NCBI GenBank assembly: GCA_026391855.1
Contig: JAPLDE010000073.1
Span: 1-52,271, forward strand
Direction: 5' to 3'
DNA from: Bacteroidota bacterium
GTDB taxonomy: Bacteria > Bacteroidota > Bacteroidia > Bacteroidales > CAIXZF01
Length of the DNA: 52,271 bases
The position numbers and the translations under genes are program-made. Below, one piece after another: positions 26,259 to 36,467 of this stretch. A model generated the notes under the pieces. That model saw nothing but the letters and a program-made list of their open reading frames with translations, was not told the DNA's origin and ran no database searches. Each line of letters begins with the position of its first letter. The stretch's first letter is position 1.

Positions 26259-27148
26259 ATAACAGCAACGATGAGGAATTACTCCGGGAGCTTAAGCGCA
26301 GGGTTGAAGAGCAGAAACAAACCGTCGATGCGCTCAACCGGATCAATGATGAGCTTCTCCAGGTCAACAAAAGACTGGAGGAATCAGAAGCGCTGAAAAG
26401 TCATTTTATCTCCAATATCTCGAATGAAATTGTGAATCCTTTCACTGCCATTGTCGGTTTATCCAGGAGTATACTGGCATTGGATGACAGTCAGATGGGG
26501 CTGGCCAGAAAGATGGCGGGAATGATCTTCAGTGAGGCTTTTCACCTGGATTACCAATTAAAGAACATCTTTATGGCAGCTTCTCTGGAAGCCGGGAATC
26601 TGGATATTAATTGTCTGAAAACCAATATTTTAAAAGTAATTCAGAACCTGGAAGAAACGTATCGTTATGACCTGTTGAACAAACATCTTGAACTGGTCAT
26701 CGAGCACTCTACCGGTGCAGGTGTTGAAATTACCTGTGATGTGGAGAAGGTGGAGCTGATGCTGTCCAATATTATCAACAATGCCATCTTATTCAGCGAC
26801 CCTGGTAAAACCATCATTATCAGGATTATAAATCATGAGGACTTCTTTTCCATTGAAATTGAGGACCAGGGACCGGGAATCGCTCAGGAAGATATCCCAA
26901 GGATATTCGACAGGTTTCACAGGGTGAGCACACAGATAAATTCAGTGAGAAGGGGTAACGGGTTAGGCCTTTCTGTCAGTAAAGCGTTGAGCGACTTTCT
27001 TGGCGCCGCTATTGAAGTGGAAAGTGAACAGGGTAGAGGTTCACTTTTCAGGGTGGTGATGCCCGTGAAAATAACAGATAATGCAGACATTAATGGCTAT
27101 TCTACGGCAGGTAATGAAACGATTTTTGAAGATGGTCTGATCTTTTGA
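26255..27148 (+). CDS. Histidine-kinase-like protein lacking the phospho-accepting His
   Basis: 297 residues. An N-terminal coiled coil (about 5-45) leads into a DHp-like helix. The H-box that should read SHEIRTP reads SNEIVNP, so the acceptor His is Asn57. The ATPase part is intact in outline: N-box NIINNAILFS, G1 EDQGPGIAQEDIPRIFDRF and G2 RRGNGLGLSVSKAL, ending ESEQGRGSLFRVVMPV. It has no sensor or transmembrane region. It may bind ATP without autophosphorylating, or act as a phosphatase or scaffold. It overlaps cheR and abuts cheD, so it belongs to the operon. Confidence 0.85.
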   Translation: MNNSNDEELLRELKRRVEEQKQTVDALNRINDELLQVNKRLEESEALKSHFISNISNEIVNPFTAIVGLSRSILALDDSQMGLARKMAGMIFSEAFHLDYQLKNIFMAASLEAGNLDINCLKTNILKVIQNLEETYRYDLLNKHLELVIEHSTGAGVEITCDVEKVELMLSNIINNAILFSDPGKTIIIRIINHEDFFSIEIEDQGPGIAQEDIPRIFDRFHRVSTQINSVRRGNGLGLSVSKALSDFLGAAIEVESEQGRGSLFRVVMPVKITDNADINGYSTAGNETIFEDGLIF

Positions 27149-27153
27149 TCAAA

Positions 27154-27632
27154 ATGGAATACGACAGTCACTATTTATACCCTTCTGCCATTTATGCAGA
27201 TAACAAACCGGTCATGATAACGACGGTTCTGGGATCCTGTGTGTCTGTCTGCCTATATGATAAAGTCAGGAAAAAAGGCGGGATCAACCATTTCATGTTA
27301 CCTTACTGGAACGGCCAGGGACTGGCATCGCCCAAATACGGGAATATAGCTATCGAAAAGCTGATCCAGCAGATGACGGCTATTGGATGCAACAAAAAAG
27401 ACCTGGTAGCCAAGGTTTTTGGCGGGGCGAACGTCTTAAATGAGAATTATTCGGTTTATAATATTGGCAGGAGGAATGTTGACCTGGCCATGAAAATGCT
27501 TTCGGCTCACGGGATCAGGGTTGAGAGTTCGAGTGTGCTTGGGTTCCGTGGCAGAAAGATCATTTTCGACACTTATTCAGGAGAAGTATTGCACCAGTTT
27601 CTTAATAAAACTAATGGAAGAAAGGAAAATCC

Positions 27633-27636
<4 letters not shown>
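27154..27636 (+). CDS. cheD: Chemoreceptor glutamine deamidase CheD
   Basis: 160 residues from ATG 27154 (a TTG at 27145 overlapping the previous stop is the alternative). The catalytic Cys29 and His46 lie in TTVLGSCVSVCLYD and GGINHFMLPYW, and the third catalytic region in VFGGANVLNENYSVYNIGRRN. CheD deamidates receptor glutamines to glutamates. Its stop overlaps the start of cheB by 4 bp (27633-27636). Confidence 0.94.
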
Positions 27637-28665
<1,029 letters not shown>

Positions 28666-28767
28666 CCGGTTTTCTAATAATCTCTTTTTCAACACATTAA
28701 AAAAATAATCAATTTTTTTTGAAATTTTTTCGCCTTTTTATTTCCATTTTGCCACCCCAATTTCATC

Positions 28768-28775
28768 TATATTTG
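28768..28775 (+). promoter_or_regulatory. -7 element of the ssb promoter
   Basis: TATATTTG, an exact TAnnTTTG match, 33 bp before the ssb ATG. A TTTG at 28748-28751 lies 16 bp upstream, shorter than the usual 19-21 bp spacer. Confidence 0.5.
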
Positions 28776-28808
28776 TGTAACTAACCATTAACCTTAAATT
28801 AAAAAGAG

Positions 28809-29240
28809 ATGGCAAACGGAGTAAACAAAGTGATCCTTATAGGTAATCTGGGTAAGGATCCTGAGATCATGACGCTGGACAATGGGGTGAAGAGAGCCAC
28901 CTTTTCTTTAGCCACAACAGAATCATTCAAAACCAAGGATGGTTCCAGAACCTCTCAAACCGAATGGCATACCGTCATTTTATGGCGGGGACTGGCCGAG
29001 GTTGCAGAACAATACCTGAAAAAAGGTTACCAGATCTACCTGGAAGGTAGGATCAGGACAAGAAGCTGGGACGATAAAGATGGCAACAAACGTTATACCA
29101 CTGAAATAGTGGGAGATAACATGACCATGTTAAGCCGTCCGACCGGGCAGGGTCATACCGAGGAACATGCTGCAGTACCAGAAGTACAGGGCGAAATGTC
29201 TTCGACACCACCCACCGAACCTGACGATCTTCCGTTCTGA
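28809..29240 (+). CDS. ssb: Single-stranded DNA-binding protein
   Basis: 143 residues. The OB-fold begins GVNKVILIGNLGKDPEI, continues with QTEWHTVILWRGLAEVAEQYLKKG and YLEGRIRTRSW, and ends with the acidic tip DDLPF used to recruit replication and repair proteins. Chromosomal housekeeping SSB. It has its own promoter and a strong terminator, so it is transcribed alone. Confidence 0.96.
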   Translation: MANGVNKVILIGNLGKDPEIMTLDNGVKRATFSLATTESFKTKDGSRTSQTEWHTVILWRGLAEVAEQYLKKGYQIYLEGRIRTRSWDDKDGNKRYTTEIVGDNMTMLSRPTGQGHTEEHAAVPEVQGEMSSTPPTEPDDLPF

Positions 29241-29254
29241 TAAAACGGTAGGGT

Positions 29255-29283
29255 AAAAGGGTTGAGTAATTCTCAACCCTTTT
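29255..29283 (+). terminator. Rho-independent terminator of ssb
   Basis: AAAAGGGTTGAG (29255-29266), loop TAATT, CTCAACCCTTTT (29272-29283): a perfect 12-bp stem followed by ATTTT, 15 bp after the ssb stop. Confidence 0.88.
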
Positions 29284-29319
29284 ATTTTCAAATGATTATA
29301 TTTTTTGATGTGATTTCAA

Positions 29320-29327
29320 TACCTTTG
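29320..29327 (+). promoter_or_regulatory. -7 element of gldE
   Basis: TACCTTTG, identical to the box before the ATPase gene at 10255, 14 bp before the gldE start. No TTTG box at standard spacing was seen. Confidence 0.4.
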
Positions 29328-29341
29328 TATCGTTACTATTA

Positions 29342-30706
29342 ATGCTGACCCACTTGGAAGACCCTCTTTCAGAACCGTTTAAACTGCTGTCGGTCCTTAT
29401 TCAGGAAGCAGCCGTCCGCTTCTCATTTTCGGCTGTCATCATTTCCTTTTTAATTATCGTTATCCTCCTGCTCCTGCTGGCCTTACTTTCGGCGGCAGAG
29501 GTTGCTTTTTTTACGCTTAAACCATTCCAGGTCAAGGAAATACGGACCAACAAATCGGAAAATGACGACCTTGTGGCCCTAATGCTGCAGGATCCAAAGA
29601 AATTGCTGGCAACCCTTCTTATATCAATAAACTTTCTGAATGTTTCCATCGTCATCCTTTCTACCTTTATCACCCATTCCCTGCTGGATATCAGTCATTT
29701 CCCCATATTGGGTTTTATCCTCCAGGTAGTGGCCGTCACTACGCTCATCCTGTTTTTTGGCGAGATCCTACCTAAAGTGTATGCCACGCAGCAGCCGGAA
29801 AAGGTCGCTGTCTTTATGTCGAAACCGCTGCAGATGCTGGTCAGGTTACTTCACCCGATCAGCCATGTGATGGTTTCTTCCACTCAGTTCGTAGATAAAC
29901 GAATGGCCCGGAAATATCCCAATATCTCAATGAGCGAACTGGAAGAAGCCATCGATATTACCACCAACGAGAATACCCCTGAAGAGGAAAAGAAAATTCT
30001 GAAAGGAATTGTAAATTTCAGCGAAATTGAGGTGAAAGACATTATGAAATCCAGGATCTTTATCACCGCAGTGGAAAACAATATTTCCTTCCCTGAATTG
30101 ATGCAGGTGGTCCTTGATTCAGGCTATTCCCGTATTCCGGTATATGAAGATAATCTTGATAAAGTAACCGGGACGCTGTATACCAAAGACCTTCTTCCCC
30201 ATCTGAATGAAAAGGATGATTTTCAGTGGACCCGGTTTATCCGACAGGCATTCTTTGTGCCCGAAGGCAAAAAGATCAATGACTTAATGGCCGACTTTCA
30301 GCAAAAAAAGAACCACCTGGCTATAGTGGTTGATGAATATGGAGGTACATCCGGCATCATTACCCTGGAAGATGTAATCGAAGAGATCGTAGGCGAGATC
30401 AACGACGAATTTGATACAGATACCGAAGAATCAGGGTTTTCAAAACTCGATGAACATAATTTCGTTTTCCGGGGAGAGATCCCGATGACGGATTTCTGCA
30501 GGGTAATGAAGATCGATCCTGATGTGTTTGAAAAAGTGAAAGGAGAATCGGGGACCCTGGCAGGTCTTATCCTGGAAATAACAGGAAAAATCCCTGAACC
30601 GGATGAGAAGATCAATTTCGGCAGGTTCATCTTCCGTATCGAATCAGCTGACAAACGCAGAATTAAAAAGATAAAGGTAACCCTGACAGATGCTTCCAAT
30701 GAATAA
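29342..30706 (+). CDS. gldE: Gliding motility-associated protein GldE (CNNM/CorC-like)
   Basis: 454 residues. The DUF21/CNNM membrane domain has hydrophobic segments near 28-50, 85-110 and 120-145. A CBS pair follows (VKDIMKSRIFITAVENN to HLAIVVDEYGGTSGIITLED, about 225-360) and then a C-terminal transporter-associated domain (FVFRGEIPMTDFCRV, ESGTLAGLILEITGKIP). Bacteroidota proteins of this type next to gldD are GldE. GldE is linked genetically to GldD and to gliding/T9SS function; its relatives handle divalent cations. It overlaps gldD by 17 bp, a translationally coupled pair. Confidence 0.92.
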   Translation: MLTHLEDPLSEPFKLLSVLIQEAAVRFSFSAVIISFLIIVILLLLLALLSAAEVAFFTLKPFQVKEIRTNKSENDDLVALMLQDPKKLLATLLISINFLNVSIVILSTFITHSLLDISHFPILGFILQVVAVTTLILFFGEILPKVYATQQPEKVAVFMSKPLQMLVRLLHPISHVMVSSTQFVDKRMARKYPNISMSELEEAIDITTNENTPEEEKKILKGIVNFSEIEVKDIMKSRIFITAVENNISFPELMQVVLDSGYSRIPVYEDNLDKVTGTLYTKDLLPHLNEKDDFQWTRFIRQAFFVPEGKKINDLMADFQQKKNHLAIVVDEYGGTSGIITLEDVIEEIVGEINDEFDTDTEESGFSKLDEHNFVFRGEIPMTDFCRVMKIDPDVFEKVKGESGTLAGLILEITGKIPEPDEKINFGRFIFRIESADKRRIKKIKVTLTDASNE

Positions 30707-31295
30707 ACGGCCGGCAGAACCACTAAGAATGATGGCCCTGCTAGTGACCGCCATCCTCCTTTATTCCTGCACCGAATCTTATACACCCAAACCCTCCGGA
30801 TTCTTCAGGATCGACCTTCCCAAAAAACAGTACCGGGTTTTCGACTCTACTTACCCCTACCGGTTTTCTTATCCATCCTATGCCAGGATTGTTCCCAAAA
30901 CCGATTCAGGATCAGAACCTTACTGGATGAACGTGGAATTTCCCAAGTTCAAAGGAACTCTTCACCTGAGCTATAAAACGGTAAAAAATAACCTCCCCCT
31001 TTTCCTCGAAGAATCCAGGGACCTGGTCATGAAACATATTCCGAAAGCAAATGGGATCGACGAAACAGTGATCAGCAAACCTGAAAACAAGGTATATGGG
31101 ATGATGTACGACATCCGCGGAAATAATGCCGCCTCCGCCTTCCAGTTCTACCTCACCGACAGCACCAGCCATTTTATCAGGGGCGCCCTTTACTTCTGGG
31201 TCACCCCGAACAATGATTCCCTCAAACCGGTGATCGACTTCCTGAAAGAAGATATGAAGGTGATGATAGAAAGCCTTAAATGGAAGAAGAATTGA
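30690..31295 (+). CDS. gldD: Gliding motility lipoprotein GldD
   Basis: 201 residues from 30690; ATGs at 30699 and 30729 are alternatives. A short hydrophobic signal ends in the lipobox ILLYSC, so the protein is a lipoprotein. The mature part begins PSGFFRIDLPKKQYRVFDST and contains PYWMNVEFPKFKGTLHLSYK and FYLTDSTSHFIRGALYFWV, typical of GldD. It is required for T9SS-dependent gliding in flavobacteria; the exact mechanism is not known. The stop codon lies in the first unit of a 7-bp tandem repeat. Confidence 0.93.
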   Translation: MLPMNKRPAEPLRMMALLVTAILLYSCTESYTPKPSGFFRIDLPKKQYRVFDSTYPYRFSYPSYARIVPKTDSGSEPYWMNVEFPKFKGTLHLSYKTVKNNLPLFLEESRDLVMKHIPKANGIDETVISKPENKVYGMMYDIRGNNAASAFQFYLTDSTSHFIRGALYFWVTPNNDSLKPVIDFLKEDMKVMIESLKWKKN

Positions 31296-31340
31296 CAATT
31301 GACAATTGACAATTGACAATTAATAATTAATAATTAATAA
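31291..31340. repeat. 7-bp tandem repeats AATTGAC then AATTAAT
   Basis: Four AATTGAC units are followed by about three AATTAAT units. The gldD stop TGA (31293-31295) is inside the first unit. The A/T palindromic core (CAATTG, TTAATTAA-like) could form cruciforms. Confidence 0.92.
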
Positions 31341-31373
31341 CTTGGTATAATACTAATATTCAGCTGTTTACAC

Positions 31374-33745
31374 ATGAAAAATCTTATCTACTGCCTATTT
31401 ATGCTGATTTTTACGGTTGGGATGGTGAAGGGTCAACCGGGCCTGAGCCAGCGGGCAAAGATCTATACGGATGTGAAAGGCCTGGTCCGACTGTCACAGC
31501 TGGGTATACCGGTTGATGAAGGAGTTTTGAAAAAAGGAGAATACCTGCTGTCTGATTTCTATGCGACTGATCTGCAAAGAGTCAGGGAAAATGGTTTCCA
31601 GGTTGAAGTATTGATTGATGATCTGTCCACCTACTACGCCGAAAGGAACAGGGAGAGCCTTGCCAGGATGAAAAGTCCGGAATACAAGGCAAAATTAGTC
31701 CCTGCTGACCTTGTGTGGCCTGTCCCCAACGGGTTTACCCTTGGCTCGATGGGAGGATTCAGCACCTGGGACGAGATGAAAGCCCACCTGGATAATATGG
31801 CTGCGCTTTACCCCAATCTCATCACGGTTAAAGCCCCCGTTTCCGCCCAGAATACGGTGGAAGGGCGATCGCTCTATTGGGTTAAATATCTGATAACCCG
31901 AATGTTAACGAAAACGAACCCCAGGTTTTATATACCGGCATGCACCATGCCCGTGAACCCATCGGCATGCAGCAGTTGCTGTTTTATATGTACTACCTGC
32001 TGGAGAACTATGCCACTGATCCTGTGGTCCAGTATATTGTGAACAATACAGAAATGTACTTCATCCCCATCATCAACCCCGACGGATATGAATATAACCG
32101 GTCTACAGACCCTGAAGGCGGCGGAATGTGGAGGAAAAACAGGAGTAACAACGGAGGTGGCAGCTATGGCATTGACCTCAACAGGAACTATAATTTTATG
32201 TGGGGTTTCGATGATGTGGGGTCCTCCCCTGATCCTTTTTATGAAACATACAGGGGTACGGCCGGGTTTTCCGAGTTCGAGACCCAGAGTATCAGGGACT
32301 TCACTAATTCACACAACTTTAAACTCGCCCTCAATTACCATTCCTTTGGCAACGACCTCTTATCCCCCTGGGGATATACCGGTGATTCGCTGACCATGGA
32401 TGACAGCATCTTTTCAGGTTATGCCGGCGAACTGACCAAAGAAAATCATTACACAACTGGAACCGTCAGTTCAACCTTGTATCTTTCCAATGGCGGTAGC
32501 GATGACTGGATGTACGGAGAACAGCTTTCCAAACCCAAAGTGTTTGCTTACACTCCCGAAGTGGGAACAGCAAATGACGGTTTCTGGCCCATGCCGGAGA
32601 GGATCATTCCGCTTTCCCAGGGAACCATGTGGCAGAATGTGCTGGCTGCCTTGATGGTGATCCAGTATGCCACAGTTAAAGACCTGGAACCGCTGTTCAT
32701 CCCTCACCAGGGATACTTGCATTACAACATCAGGAGACTGGGTATGCAACCCGGTACTTTCACCGTAACGGTTCAGCCCCTGGGCAGCGATTTCCAGAGC
32801 ACAGGACCGGCACAAGCTTACAACAGCCTTAATTACATGCAGACCGTTAACGATTCTGTCTCTTTCCAGCTGAACCCTTGGGTACAGGATGGCCAGTATG
32901 TCCAGTATCTCCTGAAAATATCAAATGGCAGCATAACATTTACGGATACCCTCACCAAAGTAGTGGGAGAACCTGTAACCATTTTTAGCGACCCGCTTGA
33001 CAATGCATCCAACTGGACCGGGGGATGGGCCCTCACCTCCGGCAATTACTTCTCGCCTCCCTCCTCCATGACCGATTCGCCTTTAGGCGATTATGACAAC
33101 AATATCCAGTCTTCAGAAACGCTCTCAGGCACGATAAACCTGACCAATGCCGCCATGGCTGTCCTCTCTTTCCAGGCCAGTTGGGCGCTTGAATACGATT
33201 ACGATTATGTCCAGCTGAAGATCTCCAAGGATAACGGGATCTCCTGGGCCCCGGTGGCAGGCCATTTTACCCGCCCCGGTTCGGTGTACGAGGCAACGGG
33301 TGAACCGTTGTACGACGGAGTGCATCCCGCCTGGGTGAAAGAAGAAATAAACCTGGCAGATTACCTCGGCTACAACATCAAACTCCGCTTTACTATCACT
33401 ACCGACAACGGGACAACCATGGACGGGTTCTATTTCGATGATGTTACCGTTCAGGTGGTGAATACGGTTGGAATCCCTGAAAATCAGCAGACTGGCATTG
33501 TTCTCAGCGATCCTGTCCCAAATCCCGCTAACCAATCAGTAATTTTCCACCTAAGCCAACAATCTGACAACCAATTATATACTATTGAACTGCTGAATGT
33601 AACCGGTCAACGGGTCAGGGAGATGCGAACTTTTCCGGGTAACAACGTAATGGGTACCGGTGATATTCAGCCGGGAGTTTACTTTTATCGGTTCAGTAGT
33701 GGAACCGAAGTGCTGAAAACCGGAAAACTGCTCATCAGCCGTTAA
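31374..33745 (+). pseudogene. Secreted M14 zinc carboxypeptidase with T9SS tail, single-base frameshift
   Basis: Two overlapping frames (31374-32042 and 31940-33745) make one protein of about 790 residues if a single base is restored at the run AAA at 31884-31886 (GTTAAATATCTG where GTTAAAATATCTGAT is expected, giving WVKISDNPNVNENEPQVLY). The first frame holds the signal peptide (MKNLIYCLFMLIFTVGMVKG) and propeptide. The second holds zinc ligands HHAREP and NYHSFG, the core FIPIINPDGYEYNRS and YGIDLNRNYNFMWG, jelly-roll-like domains and a T9SS type A sorting domain (DPVPNPANQSVIFHLS to LKTGKLLISR). It would cleave C-terminal residues from extracellular peptides. It may be a real frameshift or a homopolymer sequencing error. 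Confidence 0.85.
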
Positions 33746-33778
33746 CGGGCACACGTTCATACGGGCAAACGTTCTAAC
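33742..33778. repeat. 16-bp direct repeats between two convergent stop codons
   Basis: ACGGGCACACGTTCAT and ACGGGCAAACGTTCTA follow each other with two mismatches plus a partial third copy (ACG). The array contains the stop of the carboxypeptidase (TAA at 33743-33745) and the stop of the convergent DAHP synthase gene (minus strand, 33774-33776). Confidence 0.75.
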
Positions 33779-34892
33779 GATTAAAAGAAACAGGATCAGG
33801 ATTTTCTTCATCATTCATGATATCCATCTGACGCTGAATGGATTCACGGTGGATCAGCTCCAGTAATCCCATGAGAAAATCCTCGCTGAGCCCCAGCTGA
33901 AGGCCGTTTTCAAGCCGGTCCTTGATAATGGTCTGCCATCTTTTAATCTGGAGAATGGTGATATTATTCTCCTTTTTGTACCGTCCGATATCGTCCACTA
34001 TCCTCATTCGCTGCATCAGTACATTCAATAAGGCATAGTCTACTTTATCTATTTCCTTCCTGAGTTCTTCCAGGTGGCTCCGGTATGATTCGTTACCATT
34101 GGCTTTCCGTATCACCAGGTGATCGATCAGGAAACGCAGTTCGGCAGGGCTGATCTGCTGGGCAGCATCGGTAAGAGCCTGCTGGGGCCGGATATGGGTC
34201 TCAATCATCAACCCTGCCATATCCATATCCATCGCCTTTTGTGCCACCAGGTGTATGTTTTCCCTTTTACCGCAGATATGACTGGGGTCGCAGATAACCG
34301 GCAAATTTGGGAACAGCCGCTTGAGCTCGATTGGGATCTCCCACATGGGTGAATTCCGGTAATTTTCGCGCTGATAGTAGAAAAACCCCCGGTGAACGGC
34401 TATGAGTTTATTTATTCCCGACTGGTTCAATCTTTCCAATGCCCCTATCCAAAGCCTGATATCCGGGTTCACCGGGTTCTTGACCATTACGGGAATGTCT
34501 ACTCCTTTCAGCACATCGCAGATCTCCTGGATGGAAAAAGGGTTTACCACTGTTCTTGCGCCAATCCATAAGATATCGATCCCGTATTTCAGGGCTTTTT
34601 CAATATGGCCGGGATTGGCAACCTCAACGGTCGTAAGCAGCCCGGTCTCCTGCCCGGCACTTTTCATCCATTCCAGGCCTCTCTCTCCAACCCCCTGGAA
34701 CCCTCCGGGTCTTGTCCTTGGTTTCCATAAACCCGCCCTGAAAACCTTAACATGCGGAATACCAGCCACTTCCCGGGCAGTTGACAACACCTGCTCTTCT
34801 GTTTCCGCACTGCATGGCCCGCTGATCACCAAAGGCAGATCATCACCGGTAAGCCAGTCTTTTATAGGTATAATGTCGAGTGACATAAGCAT
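33774..34892 (-). CDS. Bifunctional DAHP synthase / chorismate mutase
   Basis: 372 residues; ATG at 34886 is an alternative start. Residues about 1-265 are a KDO8PS/DAHP-synthase-type TIM barrel (LVISGPCSAETEEQV, HVKVFRAGLWKPRTRPGGFQG, PVICDPSHICGKRE). Residues about 275-355 are an AroQ-type chorismate mutase (LEELRKEIDKVDYALLNVLMQRMRIVDDIGRYKKENN). The fusion catalyses the first step of the shikimate pathway and the branch to prephenate, and is common in Bacteroidota with the mutase domain at the C-terminus giving feedback control. No other aro or tyr gene is adjacent here. Confidence 0.92.
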   Translation of the reverse strand: MLMSLDIIPIKDWLTGDDLPLVISGPCSAETEEQVLSTAREVAGIPHVKVFRAGLWKPRTRPGGFQGVGERGLEWMKSAGQETGLLTTVEVANPGHIEKALKYGIDILWIGARTVVNPFSIQEICDVLKGVDIPVMVKNPVNPDIRLWIGALERLNQSGINKLIAVHRGFFYYQRENYRNSPMWEIPIELKRLFPNLPVICDPSHICGKRENIHLVAQKAMDMDMAGLMIETHIRPQQALTDAAQQISPAELRFLIDHLVIRKANGNESYRSHLEELRKEIDKVDYALLNVLMQRMRIVDDIGRYKKENNITILQIKRWQTIIKDRLENGLQLGLSEDFLMGLLELIHRESIQRQMDIMNDEENPDPVSFNR

Positions 34893-34939
34893 TTAGCCCG
34901 GCAAAGGTAGGAATAAAACAAAGGATGAATTCTTTTTGT

Positions 34940-34947
34940 TATTTTTG
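34940..34947 (+). promoter_or_regulatory. -7 element of asnS
   Basis: TATTTTTG matches TAnnTTTG 42 bp before the asnS ATG. No clear -33 box was seen. Confidence 0.35.
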
Positions 34948-34989
34948 CGGCCGCAATTAAAATGCCGGAAGGCACATCGCTGAATAAAA

Positions 34990-36396
34990 ATGGAAAAACC
35001 GAAAAGAACAGTAATCAGGAAGCTGCTTAAAGAAAGCGGCCGGGAGCAGTTTGGTCAGCTTGTTCATGTGAAAGGATGGGTGAGAACAAAAAGAGGCAAC
35101 AAAAACATCGCCTTTATCGCCGTGAATGACGGGACCATCATTCATAACATTCAGGTAGTGGCTGAAGTCCGGAATTTTGATGAAAATCTGCTCAAGCAGA
35201 TCAATACAGGTGCCTGTATCGCGGTTACCGGGACGCTGGTAGAATCTCCGGGACAGGAACAACCTGTTGAAATACAGGCCGTTGAAATAGAAATGCTTGG
35301 ATTTGCCGATCCCGAAACCTTCCCCCTGCAAAAAAAAGGGCACAGCCTGGAGTTTCTTAGGGAAATCGCTCACCTTAGGCCAAGGACCAATACCTTCGGC
35401 GCTATCCTTCGCATCCGCCATGCCATGGCCTTCGCCATCCATAAGTTCTTTAACGACATCGGTTTTTACTATATCCACAGCCCCATCATCACCGGTTCTG
35501 ATGCGGAAGGCGCCGGCGCCATGTTCCATGTTACCGCTATGGATATCGACAACCCGCCCAGGACAACCGAAGGGAAAGTTGATTATACACAGGATTTCTT
35601 TGGAAAAGAAACCAACCTGACCGTTTCCGGACAGCTGGAGGCCGAACTGGCAGCCCTTGCACTGAGTGGGGTTTATACCTTCGGACCCACCTTCAGGGCC
35701 GAAAATTCAAATACACCCCGCCACCTGGCTGAGTTCTGGATGATAGAACCTGAAATGGCCTTCTATGACATCCGCGACAATATGGACCTGGCCGAGGAAT
35801 TCCTCAAATACCTCATCCGCTATGCGCTGGATCATTGCATGGATGACCTGGAATTCCTCAACAAGATGTATGACAACGAATTGATTGACAGGCTAAAACA
35901 AATTCTCGACAACCCTTTCGAAAGGTTAAGCTATACCAAAGCCATTGAAATTCTTATGGCTTCCGGACAGGATTTTGAATTCCCTGTCGACTGGGGCCTT
36001 GACCTTCAATCGGAGCACGAGCGTTACCTGGTTGAAAAGCATTTCGGAAAACCCGTCATCCTGACCGATTACCCGAAAGAGATCAAAGCCTTCTATATGA
36101 AACAAAACGAGGATGGTAAAACCGTGAGGGCTATGGACGTGTTATTCCCGAAAATAGGAGAGATCATCGGGGGATCGCAGAGAGAAGAAGTGTATGATCG
36201 CCTTCTTCAACGGATCCATGAACTAGGGATTCCTGAAAAAGACGTCTGGTGGTACCTCGAAACCCGTAAATATGGAACTACAGTACACAGCGGCTTTGGG
36301 CTGGGTTTTGAAAGGCTGGTGCTTTTCGTTACCGGAATGAGCAATATACGGGATGTCATCCCGTTTCCCCGTACCCCGCAAAATGCTGAATTCTAG
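34990..36396 (+). CDS. asnS: Asparaginyl-tRNA synthetase
   Basis: 468 residues, standard length. N-terminal OB-fold anticodon-binding domain ([19 protein letters not shown]), then the class II catalytic core: motif 2 region [20 protein letters not shown] and motif 3 [20 protein letters not shown]. AsnRS rather than AspRS is indicated by the length and by the [12 protein letters not shown] sequence. It charges tRNA-Asn. Divergent from the DAHP synthase gene and followed 71 bp later by rpoN. Confidence 0.96.
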   Translation: MEKPKRTVIRKLLKESGREQFGQLVHVKGWVRTKRGNKNIAFIAVNDGTIIHNIQVVAEVRNFDENLLKQINTGACIAVTGTLVESPGQEQPVEIQAVEIEMLGFADPETFPLQKKGHSLEFLREIAHLRPRTNTFGAILRIRHAMAFAIHKFFNDIGFYYIHSPIITGSDAEGAGAMFHVTAMDIDNPPRTTEGKVDYTQDFFGKETNLTVSGQLEAELAALALSGVYTFGPTFRAENSNTPRHLAEFWMIEPEMAFYDIRDNMDLAEEFLKYLIRYALDHCMDDLEFLNKMYDNELIDRLKQILDNPFERLSYTKAIEILMASGQDFEFPVDWGLDLQSEHERYLVEKHFGKPVILTDYPKEIKAFYMKQNEDGKTVRAMDVLFPKIGEIIGGSQREEVYDRLLQRIHELGIPEKDVWWYLETRKYGTTVHSGFGLGFERLVLFVTGMSNIRDVIPFPRTPQNAEF

Positions 36397-36467
36397 GATT
36401 GGGTCGTCTTTTTTTTGTATCTTGTCAGAAGGAAATGTATGTTTCAACGGTAAACAGGTAGAATAGT

